Position numbers and translations under genes: made by a program
Assembly (NCBI RefSeq): GCF_014873535.1
Contig: NZ_JADBEF010000001.1
Coordinates: forward strand, 3,224,001-3,288,000
Length of the DNA stretch: 64,000 bases
Direction: 5' to 3'
Origin: Nonomuraea africana
Lineage (GTDB): Bacteria; Actinomycetota; Actinomycetes; Streptosporangiales; Streptosporangiaceae
Notes under the pieces: generated by a model
Seen by the model: only the letters and a program-made list of their open reading frames with translations
Told to the model about the DNA's origin: nothing
The model's database searches: none
Shown here: one piece after another, positions 1 through 11,336 of the stretch
Position numbering within the stretch: the first letter of the stretch is position 1
Layout: the number at the start of each line of letters is the position of its first letter

Positions 1-810
1 GGCGGCGGGCGCTTCGCCGAGCCACCCGAATACGACGACGACTACCGGCGCGGCTACCTGTTCGCAGTCCTCGGCCCGAACAGCGCGACCCCCAGCGTCG
101 CAGCCTCTGTCGGAGCGGCCTCCGTCGGAGCGATCTCCCGCGCCGCGATCTCCCTCGGCGCAATATCCGGTGGGGCGGTCTCCCTCGGTGCGATACCTCG
201 CGTGATCCCCCGTGGGGCGGTCTCTGGCGGCGCGGTCTCCAAAGGGGCGGCCTCCGTCGGGGCGGTCCCCGGAGGGGTGGCCGACCGTGTGCGGTCCTTC
301 CTCGACGACTTGGGGCTCGGCCTCGATCTCCTGGAGACGGGTGACCGCGTCGCCTTCGGGGAAACGCCGACCGACGTCCTCCTGGAGATGGGTGGCCTCG
401 CCCTTGGGAGAACGCCGACCGACGTCGAGCGAGCACGCCCCGATGCGCCTGCCCAGGGCGGCGGAACGATCGAGGGCGCTGGGTCGGTCGAGGAGGGCGA
501 CGGGACTCTTGAGATCGCCGGAGGGCTCCCTGCCCGGCCGTCGTGGGGATGGCTGAAAGGGTTCCTCGCGGGCGCCTTCGACCGCGACCCCGCCTCGATC
601 ACCCTGGAAGGGGGCGCGGCCGAGCGGCTGCGCTTCCTCCACACCGTCGATCCGGCGAGCGCGGACCCGCACGGCATCGAGGGCGCGCCCGTCGAGTCGG
701 CGGCTGACGTGCGCGTCCTGTCGGTCGAGCCGCTCGGCGTCGACGTGCCGATGTACGACATCACCACCGGCACCGGCGACTTCATCGCCGACGGCCTCGT
801 CTCGCACAAC
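1..810 (+). other. Intein (C-terminal part) with degraded homing-endonuclease domain
   Basis: The last intein residues are ADGLVSHN followed by Cys, a standard block G splice junction (His-Asn/Cys+1). About 18 residues earlier, YDITTGTGDFIA is block F. In the middle, WLKGFLAGAFDRD resembles a LAGLIDADG motif, and RRGYLFAVLG (near bases 46-78) resembles the other LAGLIDADG helix. Between them, bases about 90-285 encode a low-complexity run of VGA/ISL/GAV-type triplet repeats that matches no endonuclease fold, and both motifs lack the expected catalytic acidic pattern in part. I infer that the endonuclease is decaying while splicing residues are kept. The N-terminal splicing blocks are outside the window. 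Confidence 0.8.
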
Positions 811-1596
811 TGCTTCGCCAGGAAGACCCACGAGTACCTCGACCTCGACGCCGGCCACGACTTCGACTCCAAGATCATCGTGAAGGTCAATGCCGCCGAG
901 CTGGCCCGCAAGGAGCTGGCCACGCCGCGCTGGGGCGGGCACCACGTGGCGATGGGCACCAACGTCGACTGCTACCAGCGCGCCGAGGGCCGCTACCAGC
1001 TGATGCCCGGCATCCTGCGGGCGCTGACCGAGGCGGCCAACCCGTTCTCCATCCTCACCAAGGGCACGCTGATCCTGCGCGACCTGCCGCTGCTGGAGGC
1101 GGCGGCGCGGGTGACCGAGGTGAGCACGGCGGTCTCGGTCGGCTTCGTCGACGCGGGGCTGTGGCGAGCCGTCGAGCCCGGCACCCCCAACCCGAGGAGA
1201 CGGCTGGAGGCCTGTCGCAGGCTCACCGACAGCGGCATCCCGTGCGGGGTGCTGATGGCGCCGATCCTGCCCTACCTGTCCGACTCTCCCGACCGCCTGG
1301 AGGCGACGGTGCGGGAGATCGCCGCGGCGGGCGCGACGCATGTCACGCCGATCGTGCTGCACCTGCGGCCGGGGGCGCGCGAATGGTTCCTCGGGTGGCT
1401 CGCGCGCGAGCACCCGCGCCTGGTGCCGCGCTATCTGGAGCTGTACGGCAGAGGCGCCTACGCGCCCAAGTCCTACCAGGAGCGGGTGAGCACCCAGGTC
1501 AGGGAGCTGGCCAGGCAGTACGGCATCGGGCGGACGCCCTCCTGGCGGATCCAGCCGGACCAGCCACCCCAGCCCGAACAACTATCCCTTCTGTGA
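1..1596 (+). CDS. Rv2578c-type radical SAM protein with intein (5' truncated by window)
   Basis: The reading frame is open from base 1, so the start lies upstream. The encoded protein is an intein followed by the C-terminal 261 residues of a radical SAM enzyme. The C-extein starts with Cys (811-813) and continues FARKTHEYLDLDAG, which in the Rv2578c family surrounds the third cysteine of the CX3CX2C [4Fe-4S] motif; the first two cysteines should be in the missing N-extein. Downstream motifs such as MGTNVDCYQ and LMAPILPYLSD fit the TIM-barrel part of the spore-photoproduct-lyase-like SPL family. The substrate of Rv2578c-like proteins is not known to me. Without intein splicing the enzyme could not assemble its cluster. 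The gene ends with TGA. Confidence 0.85.
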   Translation, partial: GGGRFAEPPEYDDDYRRGYLFAVLGPNSATPSVAASVGAASVGAISRAAISLGAISGGAVSLGAIPRVIPRGAVSGGAVSKGAASVGAVPGGVADRVRSFLDDLGLGLDLLETGDRVAFGETPTDVLLEMGGLALGRTPTDVERARPDAPAQGGGTIEGAGSVEEGDGTLEIAGGLPARPSWGWLKGFLAGAFDRDPASITLEGGAAERLRFLHTVDPASADPHGIEGAPVESAADVRVLSVEPLGVDVPMYDITTGTGDFIADGLVSHNCFARKTHEYLDLDAGHDFDSKIIVKVNAAELARKELATPRWGGHHVAMGTNVDCYQRAEGRYQLMPGILRALTEAANPFSILTKGTLILRDLPLLEAAARVTEVSTAVSVGFVDAGLWRAVEPGTPNPRRRLEACRRLTDSGIPCGVLMAPILPYLSDSPDRLEATVREIAAAGATHVTPIVLHLRPGAREWFLGWLAREHPRLVPRYLELYGRGAYAPKSYQERVSTQVRELARQYGIGRTPSWRIQPDQPPQPEQLSLL

Positions 1597-1669
1597 GATT
1601 AAGAGGCCACATGGGTATTAAGTGGCGTGATGCCCGAATATGCGGGCCGACACCACGGGGGAAAGATCC

Positions 1670-1801
1670 ATGGCAGAGCAGGGAAAGAAACCCGTCGCCA
1701 AGTCAGGCAAGGCCAAGAAGGCGACCATCAAGGCCACCAGGGCCGCCAAGAACGCCAAGAACACCAAGCGGGAGTCGACCACCAAACCGGAAGCGGAATA
1801 A
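1670..1801 (+). CDS. 43-residue lysine/alanine-rich small protein
   Basis: An ATG at 1670 lies 7 bases after a strong ribosome binding site (GGGGGAAAG), and opens a 43-codon frame ending in TAA. The product is about one quarter lysine, with many Ala and Thr residues and an acidic last tripeptide (EAE). It has no hydrophobic segment, so it is probably cytosolic and could bind nucleic acid, like other short basic actinobacterial peptides. I do not recognise a family. The gene is followed closely by a perfect hairpin, which supports its being a separate short transcription unit. Confidence 0.55.
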   Translation: MAEQGKKPVAKSGKAKKATIKATRAAKNAKNTKRESTTKPEAE

Positions 1802-1821
1802 TCCTGACGCCGGTGGGATCA

Positions 1822-1859
1822 TGATCAGGCAGCCGGAGGCCGATCCGGCTGCCTGATCA
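1822..1859 (+). terminator. Perfect 15-bp stem-loop between microprotein and tricorn genes
   Basis: TGATCAGGCAGCCGG (1822-1836) is exactly complementary to 1845-1859, with an 8-base loop. There is no U-tract, as is common for actinobacterial intrinsic terminators. The stem ends two bases before the GGAG ribosome binding site of the next gene, so it could also act as a leader structure that controls its translation. Confidence 0.7.
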
Positions 1860-1870
1860 CGGAGTGGAGC

Positions 1871-4930
<3,060 letters not shown>

Positions 4931-5048
4931 CGTTCAGACTTTGCAACCTTCACCCCAGTTTAAGCGTCTAAAGGTCGTAAGCGGGGGAACGCGCCACGGG
5001 GACAGACGACGCGTGAACTCGGACGCGGGCGAGAAGGGGACCCCCAGA

Positions 5049-6335
5049 GTGCGTGCACTGGCAGGCAAGGGCAAGGCGGCCGTCTACCGGCTTTATGAAG
5101 CCAACAACCGCAGGCGCGCCCGCTCGGCGCCACCGCCCTCGATCGACCAGATCCACATCCTGCTCCTGCACGCCCACGGCATGGGCGGCACCATCAGGAC
5201 GGTCTTCAACCTGGCCGGCTACCTGGCCTCGACCGGACGCGACGTGGAGATCGTCTCCATCCTCAAGGAGGCCGAGGAGCCGTTCTTCCCGATCGACCCC
5301 CGGGTCAAGTTCCGCTTCCTCGACGACCGGCTCGCCCCCAGGACGGGCCTGCGCAGGCGCCTGTCGAAGATGCCCAGCAAGCTCATCCCGCCGCAGGAGG
5401 CCGCCTACCACCGCTTCAACGTGTGGACCGACCTGCAGCTGGCCCGATGGATCCGCTCCATCGACACCGGCGTCATCATGGCCACCAGGCCCGGCCTCAA
5501 CCTGGCGCTGGCCCAGCTCGCCCTGCCGAGCGTCATCACCATCGGCCAGGAGCACGTCGCCCTGCAGGGCCAGCCGGAGCCCGTCCAGGAGCTGATCAAG
5601 CGCCGCTACCGCTCCTTCGACGCGCTCGTCACCCTCACCAAGGCCGACCTGCGCGACTACCGCGAGACCCTGCGGCGCAAGCCCAAGAGGCTGCTGCGCA
5701 TCCCGAACGCCGTGCCGCCCATGCCGGGCGAGATCTCCAAGCTGGAGAACAAGGTCGTCCTCGCGGTCGGCCGGATGACCAAGCTCAAGGGCTTCCACCG
5801 CCTCATCACCGCGTGGGAGACCGTCGCCGCCGCCCACCCCGACTGGAAACTGCGCATCCTCGGCGCCGGACCACAGGAGGACAACCTGCGCGCCCAGATC
5901 GCCGAGGCCGGTCTCGACGGCAAGGTCGAGCTGCCGGGGCCGTCCTCCGACGTCGCGGGCGAGCTCGAGAAGGCCTCGATCTTCGTGCTCAGCTCCCGCC
6001 ACGAGGGCTTCCCCATGACCATCCTGGAGGCCATGGCCAAGGGGCTGGCGATCGTCAGCTTCAACAGCCCCCACGGCCCCAAGGAGATGATCACCGACGA
6101 GGTCGACGGGCTGCTGGTCAAGCCGCGCACCAACGCCAACCTCGCCGCCGCCATCATGCGCGTCATCGAGGACGAGGAGCTGCGCCACCGCCTGTCCGAG
6201 GGCGCGCTGGCCACCGCCGCCACCTACGACGTCGAGACCATCGGCGCCCGCTGGGACGCCCTGCTGGAGGAGCTCCTAGCCCGCCGCAACGGCACCTACG
6301 TCAAGCCCACTCCAGCAGCTCCACCGGCTCAGTGA
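5049..6335 (+). CDS. Glycosyltransferase family 4 (GT-B fold)
   Basis: I place the start at GTG 5049, eight bases after AAGGGGA; an in-frame upstream extension to 4941 lacks a ribosome binding site and is basic and low-complexity. The 428-residue protein has an N-terminal GT-B domain starting with HILLLHAHGMGGTIR and a C-terminal nucleotide-sugar domain with KVVLAVGRMTKLKGFHRL and the E-x7-E signature EGFPMTILEAMAKG. It is cytosolic and retaining by family. The acceptor cannot be told; relatives work on cell-wall glycopolymers or exopolysaccharide. Its 3' end overlaps the convergent protease gene by 35 bp. Confidence 0.85.
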   Translation: MRALAGKGKAAVYRLYEANNRRRARSAPPPSIDQIHILLLHAHGMGGTIRTVFNLAGYLASTGRDVEIVSILKEAEEPFFPIDPRVKFRFLDDRLAPRTGLRRRLSKMPSKLIPPQEAAYHRFNVWTDLQLARWIRSIDTGVIMATRPGLNLALAQLALPSVITIGQEHVALQGQPEPVQELIKRRYRSFDALVTLTKADLRDYRETLRRKPKRLLRIPNAVPPMPGEISKLENKVVLAVGRMTKLKGFHRLITAWETVAAAHPDWKLRILGAGPQEDNLRAQIAEAGLDGKVELPGPSSDVAGELEKASIFVLSSRHEGFPMTILEAMAKGLAIVSFNSPHGPKEMITDEVDGLLVKPRTNANLAAAIMRVIEDEELRHRLSEGALATAATYDVETIGARWDALLEELLARRNGTYVKPTPAAPPAQ

Positions 6336-7206
6336 TGACGTCCACGAGCGCGCCGTTGCGCATCACCGTGATCGGCAACGGCCGACCGATCGCGTCGGCG
6401 AACATCAGCCGCTGAAGGCTCTGCGCGTCACCCACCGGCCTGCGGCCCGCGCTCACCACCAGATCGCCGGCCCGCAGCCCGGCCCTGGCCGCCGGCGAGC
6501 CGCTCACCACCTCCACCACCCGCAGCGCCCGCCGCTGACCCAGCCGCTCTCCGAGCGACTCGGGCAGCGGCGCCGGCGAGGTCACCAGGCCGAGATAGGC
6601 CCTGCGCACCCTGCCGTCCCTGATCAGCGCAGCGATGATCGAGCGCGTCGTCGAGTTCACCGGTACGGCCAGGCCCACGCCGACCCCCGCCACCGCCGTG
6701 TTGATCCCGACCACCCTGGCGCTGGAGTCGGCCAGCGCTCCGCCCGAGTTGCCGGGGTTGAGCGCCGCGTCGGTCTGGATGACGTCCTCGATCAGCCGCC
6801 CGCCCACCGGCAGCGAACGGCCGAGCCCCGAGACCACGCCCGCCGTCACCGACCCCGCCAGACCCAGCGGGTTGCCCACCGCCACCACCAGCTGGCCCAC
6901 CACCAGCGCGTCGCTGTCGCCGAGCACCGCGGGCTCCGGCGTCGCGCCCTGCGCCCTGATCACCGCCAGATCCGACAGCGGATCGCGCCCCACCAGCACG
7001 AAGCCGCCCGCCGAACCGTCGGCGAAGGCCACGCTTCCCGACCTGGAGGAGCCGACCACGTGCGCGTTCGTCAGAAGAAAGCCGTCGGCGGTGAAGACCA
7101 CCGCCGACCCGCTCCCCCTGCCCGCGCGCACGCCGGCCACCTTCGGCTGCAGCTCGGCCGCGACAGAGGAGACGGTACGGGAGTAGGCGTCGAGGGGATC
7201 GGACAT
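6301..7206 (-). CDS. HtrA/DegP-like trypsin-fold serine protease with PDZ domain
   Basis: The 301-residue protein has an S1C protease domain with His49 (TNAHVV), Asp79 (SDLAVI) and Ser154 (NPGNSGG), followed by a PDZ domain (about 200-290, SPAARAGLRAGDLVVS). Unlike typical HtrA enzymes it has no signal peptide or membrane anchor, so the protein as encoded is cytosolic; a missed upstream start is unlikely because the divergent promoter region follows directly. It probably degrades misfolded proteins. It is transcribed away from the HNH nuclease gene and its tail overlaps the glycosyltransferase gene. Confidence 0.88.
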   Translation of the reverse strand: MSDPLDAYSRTVSSVAAELQPKVAGVRAGRGSGSAVVFTADGFLLTNAHVVGSSRSGSVAFADGSAGGFVLVGRDPLSDLAVIRAQGATPEPAVLGDSDALVVGQLVVAVGNPLGLAGSVTAGVVSGLGRSLPVGGRLIEDVIQTDAALNPGNSGGALADSSARVVGINTAVAGVGVGLAVPVNSTTRSIIAALIRDGRVRRAYLGLVTSPAPLPESLGERLGQRRALRVVEVVSGSPAARAGLRAGDLVVSAGRRPVGDAQSLQRLMFADAIGRPLPITVMRNGALVDVITEPVELLEWA

Positions 7207-7224
7207 ACGAGACCTCCCGAGTGA

Positions 7225-7240
7225 ATTACACGATTACACG
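7225..7240. promoter_or_regulatory. Tandem ATTACACG repeat in divergent promoter region
   Basis: The octamer ATTACACG occurs twice in direct succession 18 bases upstream of the protease start. It is AT-rich in a very GC-rich context. On the minus strand it reads CGTGTAATCGTGTAAT and could hold a -10 element or an operator for the protease gene. No regulator is identified. Confidence 0.3.
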
Positions 7241-7385
7241 GTAACTCGCCCGTCACCCGAGCGCGATCGCGGTTGTCCTCGCACCCTCGCGAGGGCGGCG
7301 AGCCCCACCACCGCAATCACCACAGCATTCCGTCCCGGTGTCAAACCTCCCCGCGGCGGGAAAACACCCGAGCGGGAGGCGCCAC

Positions 7386-8123
7386 TTGAGCACTCGTGAC
7401 GCGATCGCCGTCTTAGCAGCCGCCGTACTCCTCGCCGCGTTACTCGGCAACAACCCGCAACCGCCCGCCACCGCCACCGCCACGCCCCTCGACAACCCCG
7501 ACGGCACCAGGCCGGGCCTCGCCCCGGTCACCACCCCGCAAGACCGAGCCGCCGCCCGCGACCTCATCGGCAGACTCAAGGTCCAGCGCATGGGCGCCAA
7601 GACCGGTTACACCCGCGGCCGCTACGGCGACAACTGGGCCGACACCGCCGCCGACATCCCCTACGCCGGCAACGGCTGCCGCACCCGCGACGACCTGCTC
7701 GCCCGCGACGGCCACGACCTCACCTACCGCGCCGGCTCCCCCTGCGACGTCGTCGCGCTCAACCTCGACGACCCCTACACCGGACGCACCATCGCCTGGC
7801 GCAAGAGACACGCCGACGACATCCAGGTCGACCACGTCGTCCCCCTGTCCTACGGCTGGCGCATGGGCGCCAACCGCTGGACGGCCGCCAAACGCCTGCG
7901 CTTCGCCAACGACCCGCTCAACCTGCTGCCCGTCGACGGCGACACCAACGAGGCCAAAGGCGGCTCGGGCCCCGCCTCATGGCTGCCGCCCCAGCGCCGC
8001 GTCCACTGCGCCTACGCCGTCCGCTTCGCCCAGGTGGCACTCAAGTACGCGCTGCCGGTCACCAAGGCCGACCGCACCACCATGATCAGAGTGTGTCGTC
8101 CGACCAGTCGAACCCATTCCTGA
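7386..8123 (+). CDS. Secreted or membrane-anchored HNH endonuclease family protein
   Basis: TTG at 7386 follows GGGAGG with a 6-base gap and is the best start; an in-frame ATG at 7338 lacks such a site. Residues 5-20 (AIAVLAAAVLLAALL) form a signal peptide or anchor. The rest matches the GmrSD-C-terminal/DUF1524-like HNH family: VDHVVPLSYGW provides the HNH DH pair, and FANDPLNLLPV plus N..AKGGSGPASWLPP complete the beta-beta-alpha metal site. Proteins of this size are commonly secreted nucleases of Gram-positive bacteria. Cysteines at GNGC and GSPCD could form a disulfide. The gene runs convergently into the SGNH hydrolase with a 38-bp overlap. Confidence 0.82.
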   Translation: MSTRDAIAVLAAAVLLAALLGNNPQPPATATATPLDNPDGTRPGLAPVTTPQDRAAARDLIGRLKVQRMGAKTGYTRGRYGDNWADTAADIPYAGNGCRTRDDLLARDGHDLTYRAGSPCDVVALNLDDPYTGRTIAWRKRHADDIQVDHVVPLSYGWRMGANRWTAAKRLRFANDPLNLLPVDGDTNEAKGGSGPASWLPPQRRVHCAYAVRFAQVALKYALPVTKADRTTMIRVCRPTSRTHS

Positions 8124-8916
8124 ACGTGATCTCGGCCAGAATCCGCTGCCCGTCGCTGCTGGGATGGAAGAAGTCCCACTTGCTCACCTGCGCCAGCGTG
8201 TACGGGTAGGAGAACACCGCACCCCCGTCGGTACGGCAGCGCGGCCCGAACGCCGCACACGCCCGCGCCCACTCCCTGTTGAAGTCGCGCACCCGATCCC
8301 GCACCCGCGCCCGCCGCTGCACGTCGGCCCGCTTCGTCGAGGTCGGATTCGCCAGCATCGCCTGACAGATCCGCCCCAGCCCCCAGAACGTCCGCGCGAT
8401 CGCGTTGTCCTTGCCCACCTGCCACAACCTGCGCAGGTCGGGAATGCTCGCCACGAACACCCGCACCTCCGGCAGCTCCGCCCGCAACCTGCCGAGCGCC
8501 GCCTCCACCCGCCGCCTGAACACCGGCACCGGCGTCATCGCCGCCTCCGTGCGCACGCACGCGTCCTGCGCGCCCAGCAGGATCGTCACATACGCCGCCT
8601 TCGCCGCGACCGCCTTGTCCACCTGCCCCATCAGATCGGCGCTCGTCGAACCGGGCACGGCGAAGTTGCGGTTGTGACCCCGCAACGCGGGACCCCGCTC
8701 GGCCAGCCGCACGTAATGGCTGCGCACCTGCGCGTTGTCGCCCGCCGACCACGAACGCGACGTGCACGAGACGTACCAGCCGCAGGCGTTGAACCCCGCA
8801 CTGATCGAGTCGCCCAACGCCGCCATCACCCCCGGCAGCGGCTCCAGCGAGGACGCCCCCGCCACCGAACCCGACCCGGAGACCAGCACGACAGCGGCGA
8901 GCACGTGACGGATCAT
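8086..8916 (-). CDS. Secreted SGNH/GDSL hydrolase
   Basis: From ATG 8916 (behind AAGGG) the 276-residue protein starts with a signal peptide (MIRHVLAAVVLVSGSGSVAGA). Block I ALGDSISAG carries the nucleophilic serine, block III reads GAQDA in place of GxND, so the oxyanion Asn is replaced by Gln, and block V DFFHPSSDG gives the catalytic Asp and His. Several cysteines (NACGWYVSC, GRICQ, FGPRC) may form disulfides in the exported enzyme. It is likely an esterase or lipase; the substrate is unknown. A start eight codons upstream is possible but weaker. Confidence 0.82.
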   Translation of the reverse strand: MIRHVLAAVVLVSGSGSVAGASSLEPLPGVMAALGDSISAGFNACGWYVSCTSRSWSAGDNAQVRSHYVRLAERGPALRGHNRNFAVPGSTSADLMGQVDKAVAAKAAYVTILLGAQDACVRTEAAMTPVPVFRRRVEAALGRLRAELPEVRVFVASIPDLRRLWQVGKDNAIARTFWGLGRICQAMLANPTSTKRADVQRRARVRDRVRDFNREWARACAAFGPRCRTDGGAVFSYPYTLAQVSKWDFFHPSSDGQRILAEITFRNGFDWSDDTL

Positions 8917-8978
8917 GGCCCTTAAGGTAGGGAGCGTCACCCGCCAAGGCCACGACCAGGACCCACTTCCTATCGTGG

Positions 8979-9007
8979 CTTGACATGATCAAGATAAGAC
9001 CTATCCA
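8979..9007 (+). promoter_or_regulatory. Possible promoter with embedded palindrome upstream of isochorismate synthase
   Basis: TTGACA (8980-8985) is a consensus -35 box, followed 16 bases later by TATCCA (9002-9007), an imperfect -10. The -35 overlaps an inverted repeat CTTGA-n5-TCAAG (8979-8993) that could be an operator. It would drive the gene starting at 9094. Confidence 0.35.
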
Positions 9008-9093
9008 ACTCCATGTCTGATTTTTGATCCCAAGGCGGACAATGGGCAGGGGCCCGAATCGAACATGTTCAGCTCCGGCATAGCATGTCTTGA

Positions 9094-10338
9094 GTGAGTG
9101 TCGCGCTCGGAATAACCCGCCCTCTGCCGGTTCGCACCATCCCGATCGGTGACCCCGGCGACCTGCTCTCCCGCCTGCCGTCCACCGCCCCCTACGCGTG
9201 GATCAGGAACGGCGAGGGCCTCGCCGGATGGGGGGAGGCCGCCAAAGTCACCGTGCCACCGGGCCCCGGCCGCTTCGCCTGGGCCCGCCAGTGGCTCAAC
9301 TCCGTCCTCGCCGACGCCCACACCAGCGATGAGCACACCACCGACGAGCACGGCCACCGCCGCGGACCCGTCGCCTTCGGCACCTTCACCTTCGACGAGA
9401 ACTCCCCCGGCTCCACCCTCGTCGTCCCCCAGACCGTCCTGACCCGCCGCCACGGACAGGCCTGGCTCACCACCATCGGCCGGCCCACCCTCGGCCAGGA
9501 GATCACCCCGATCACCTACCCAGGCCGCATCAGCTACGGCGACGGCAGCCTCACCGCGCCCGCCTGGGAAGGCATCGTCGCCCGCGCCTCCCAGCGCATC
9601 CGCGACGGCGAACTCGAGAAGGTCGTGCTCGCCCGCGACCTGACCGCCACCGCCGAGCACCCCATCGACATCCGCCTCCTGCTCACCCGCCTGGCCACCC
9701 GCTATCCCGACTGCTACACCTTCTCCGTCGCCGGCCTGGTCGGCGCCACCCCCGAACTCCTCATCCGCCGCGAAGGACAGCAGATCGAGTCACTCGTCCT
9801 GGCCGGCACCACCACCCGCGGCGTCAACCCCGCCGACGACGTCGCCCGCGGCGCCGCCCTGTTCGCCTCCGCCAAGGACCGGCACGAACACGAGTGCGCC
9901 ATCGCCTCCGTCCGCCACGCGCTCACCCCCCTGTCGGCCACCCTCAGCGTGCCCGACGAACCCGAACTCCTCGTCCTGCCCAACCTCCAGCACCTGGCCA
10001 GCCACGTCACCGGCACCCTCGACGACGGCGCCTCCGTCCTCGACGTCGTCGCCGCCATGCACCCCACCGCCGCCGTCGGCGGCACCCCCACCGACACCGC
10101 GATCAAGCTCATCCGCGAACTCGAGGGCATGGACCGCTCCGGCTACGCCGGACCCGTCGGCTGGATCGACGCCTACGGCGACGGCGAATGGGGCATCGCG
10201 CTGCGCTCCGGCATCGTCGACGGCCGCCGCGCCAGGCTGTTCGCCGGCTGCGGCATCATGGGCGACTCCGACCCCGCCGCCGAACTGGCCGAAGCCCAGA
10301 CCAAGTTCCGCGTCATGCAGTACGCCCTGGAAGGCTAG
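9094..10338 (+). CDS. menF: Isochorismate synthase
   Basis: The 414-residue protein (GTG start) belongs to the chorismate-binding family. The C-terminal half holds the signature stretches: GELEKVVLARDL, LVLAGTTTRG, HPTAAVGGTPTD and GMDRSGYAGPVGWID, ending in AGCGIMGDSDPAAELAE, with the acidic residues that bind Mg2+. It converts chorismate to isochorismate, the entry step of menaquinone synthesis, in the cytosol. No siderophore (dhb/ent) genes lie nearby, so a role in menaquinone supply is more likely than in a catecholate siderophore. It stands alone, with its own promoter region. Confidence 0.88.
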   Translation: MSVALGITRPLPVRTIPIGDPGDLLSRLPSTAPYAWIRNGEGLAGWGEAAKVTVPPGPGRFAWARQWLNSVLADAHTSDEHTTDEHGHRRGPVAFGTFTFDENSPGSTLVVPQTVLTRRHGQAWLTTIGRPTLGQEITPITYPGRISYGDGSLTAPAWEGIVARASQRIRDGELEKVVLARDLTATAEHPIDIRLLLTRLATRYPDCYTFSVAGLVGATPELLIRREGQQIESLVLAGTTTRGVNPADDVARGAALFASAKDRHEHECAIASVRHALTPLSATLSVPDEPELLVLPNLQHLASHVTGTLDDGASVLDVVAAMHPTAAVGGTPTDTAIKLIRELEGMDRSGYAGPVGWIDAYGDGEWGIALRSGIVDGRRARLFAGCGIMGDSDPAAELAEAQTKFRVMQYALEG

Positions 10339-10368
10339 AGCCCCCGCCACGACGGCCACGCGGAGATC

Positions 10369-10992
10369 TCACCCCTCGGGGGCGTGGATCTCCGCACCCA
10401 GGCCGACCACCGCGCGGCCCGCCGTCAGCGTGGCCACCCACTCGGTGAACGCGGCCACCTCGTCCTGCCCCACCGCGACCGAGAACGACACCTTGTCCCC
10501 GTAGGCCACCTCCCGCACCGGATAGGCCGACACCCGCAGGTCGTTCTCCAACCGGCCGGCCAGCTCGTGCCCCACTGACACCCGCACCAGCCTGGCGGGC
10601 ACCATCCGCACCGGCTCGACCCGATCGAGGGTCTCGGTCACCGCCGAGCCGTACGCCCTGACCAGGCCGCCCGCGCCCAGCAGCACGCCGCCGAAGTAGC
10701 GCGTCACCACCGCGACCACGTCGTTGAAACCGCGCCCCACCAGGGCCTGCACCATCGGCGTGCCGGCCGTCCCGCCCGGCTCGCCGTCGTCGTCGCCCTT
10801 CTGCAGGCGCTGCCCGACGACGTAGGCGGTGCAGTTGTGGGTGGCGCCGGGGTGCAGCGCGCGCCGCTCGGCGATGAACTCCGCCGCCTCCTCGGCGCTC
10901 CGCACCGGGGCCATGGCGCAGATGAACCGTGACCGCTTGACCTCGGTTTCGTGCTCGGTGCGGGTTTTGAGGGTGAGGTACGGGAGGGCCAC
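10369..10992 (-). CDS. yigZ: YigZ/IMPACT family protein
   Basis: The 207-residue protein has the UPF0029 domain (residues about 15-125: KRSRFICAMAP, HPGATHNCTAYVVG, DDGEPGGTAGTPM, VTRYFGGVLLGAGGLVRAYG) and a DUF1949 C-terminal domain. This is the usual size and domain order of bacterial YigZ, related to the eukaryotic translation regulator IMPACT. Its precise biochemical role is not settled. It is cytosolic. Gene neighbours do not suggest a shared pathway. Confidence 0.9.
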   Translation of the reverse strand: MALPYLTLKTRTEHETEVKRSRFICAMAPVRSAEEAAEFIAERRALHPGATHNCTAYVVGQRLQKGDDDGEPGGTAGTPMVQALVGRGFNDVVAVVTRYFGGVLLGAGGLVRAYGSAVTETLDRVEPVRMVPARLVRVSVGHELAGRLENDLRVSAYPVREVAYGDKVSFSVAVGQDEVAAFTEWVATLTAGRAVVGLGAEIHAPEG

Positions 10993-11336
10993 CGACCCAG
11001 GCTACCGCCTTTACAAAGTAGAGCATTTCGGACATCTTCCTGCGCCGGGCACGCTGCTTCGGACCGCGCCCGCCTGCCTGCCCGCCACGATGGGCGCGCC
11101 TTCGCGGCTGCCGAGAGGAGGAGGACGCGGTAGCCCGCGGTGGCGCATATGGCGAAGTGGCGCGTGGCGTGGTGGCGGAGTGGCAGCCACTCCCCCGCTA
11201 CCGCTCTCAGCCTGACCCACCAGCGCGCCCTCAGCGGGCACAACGAAGGCACTCGGTTCGGGGTCGTTCGTCTTCATTCTGGTGCCGAAGTGACTCAAGA
11301 GGCTCGAGACCATGATGCGTTAAGCTCGTCGAAGCC
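10993..11336. other. Intergenic region, divergent promoters, no gene seen
   Basis: These 344 bases separate YigZ (leftward) from the SUKH-4/P-loop gene (rightward). Short open frames here lack ribosome binding sites and coding bias. Bases 11318-11324 (GTTAAGC) are an AT-richer patch close to the ATG at 11337, which has no clear ribosome binding site, so the rightward mRNA may have a very short leader. Confidence 0.5.

Noticed and set aside
9040..9075. A GAATCGAAC string that looks like the T-loop of a minus-strand tRNA.
   Set aside because: The flanking bases do not form a T stem (ACATG versus CGGGC), and no acceptor or anticodon stem can be drawn.
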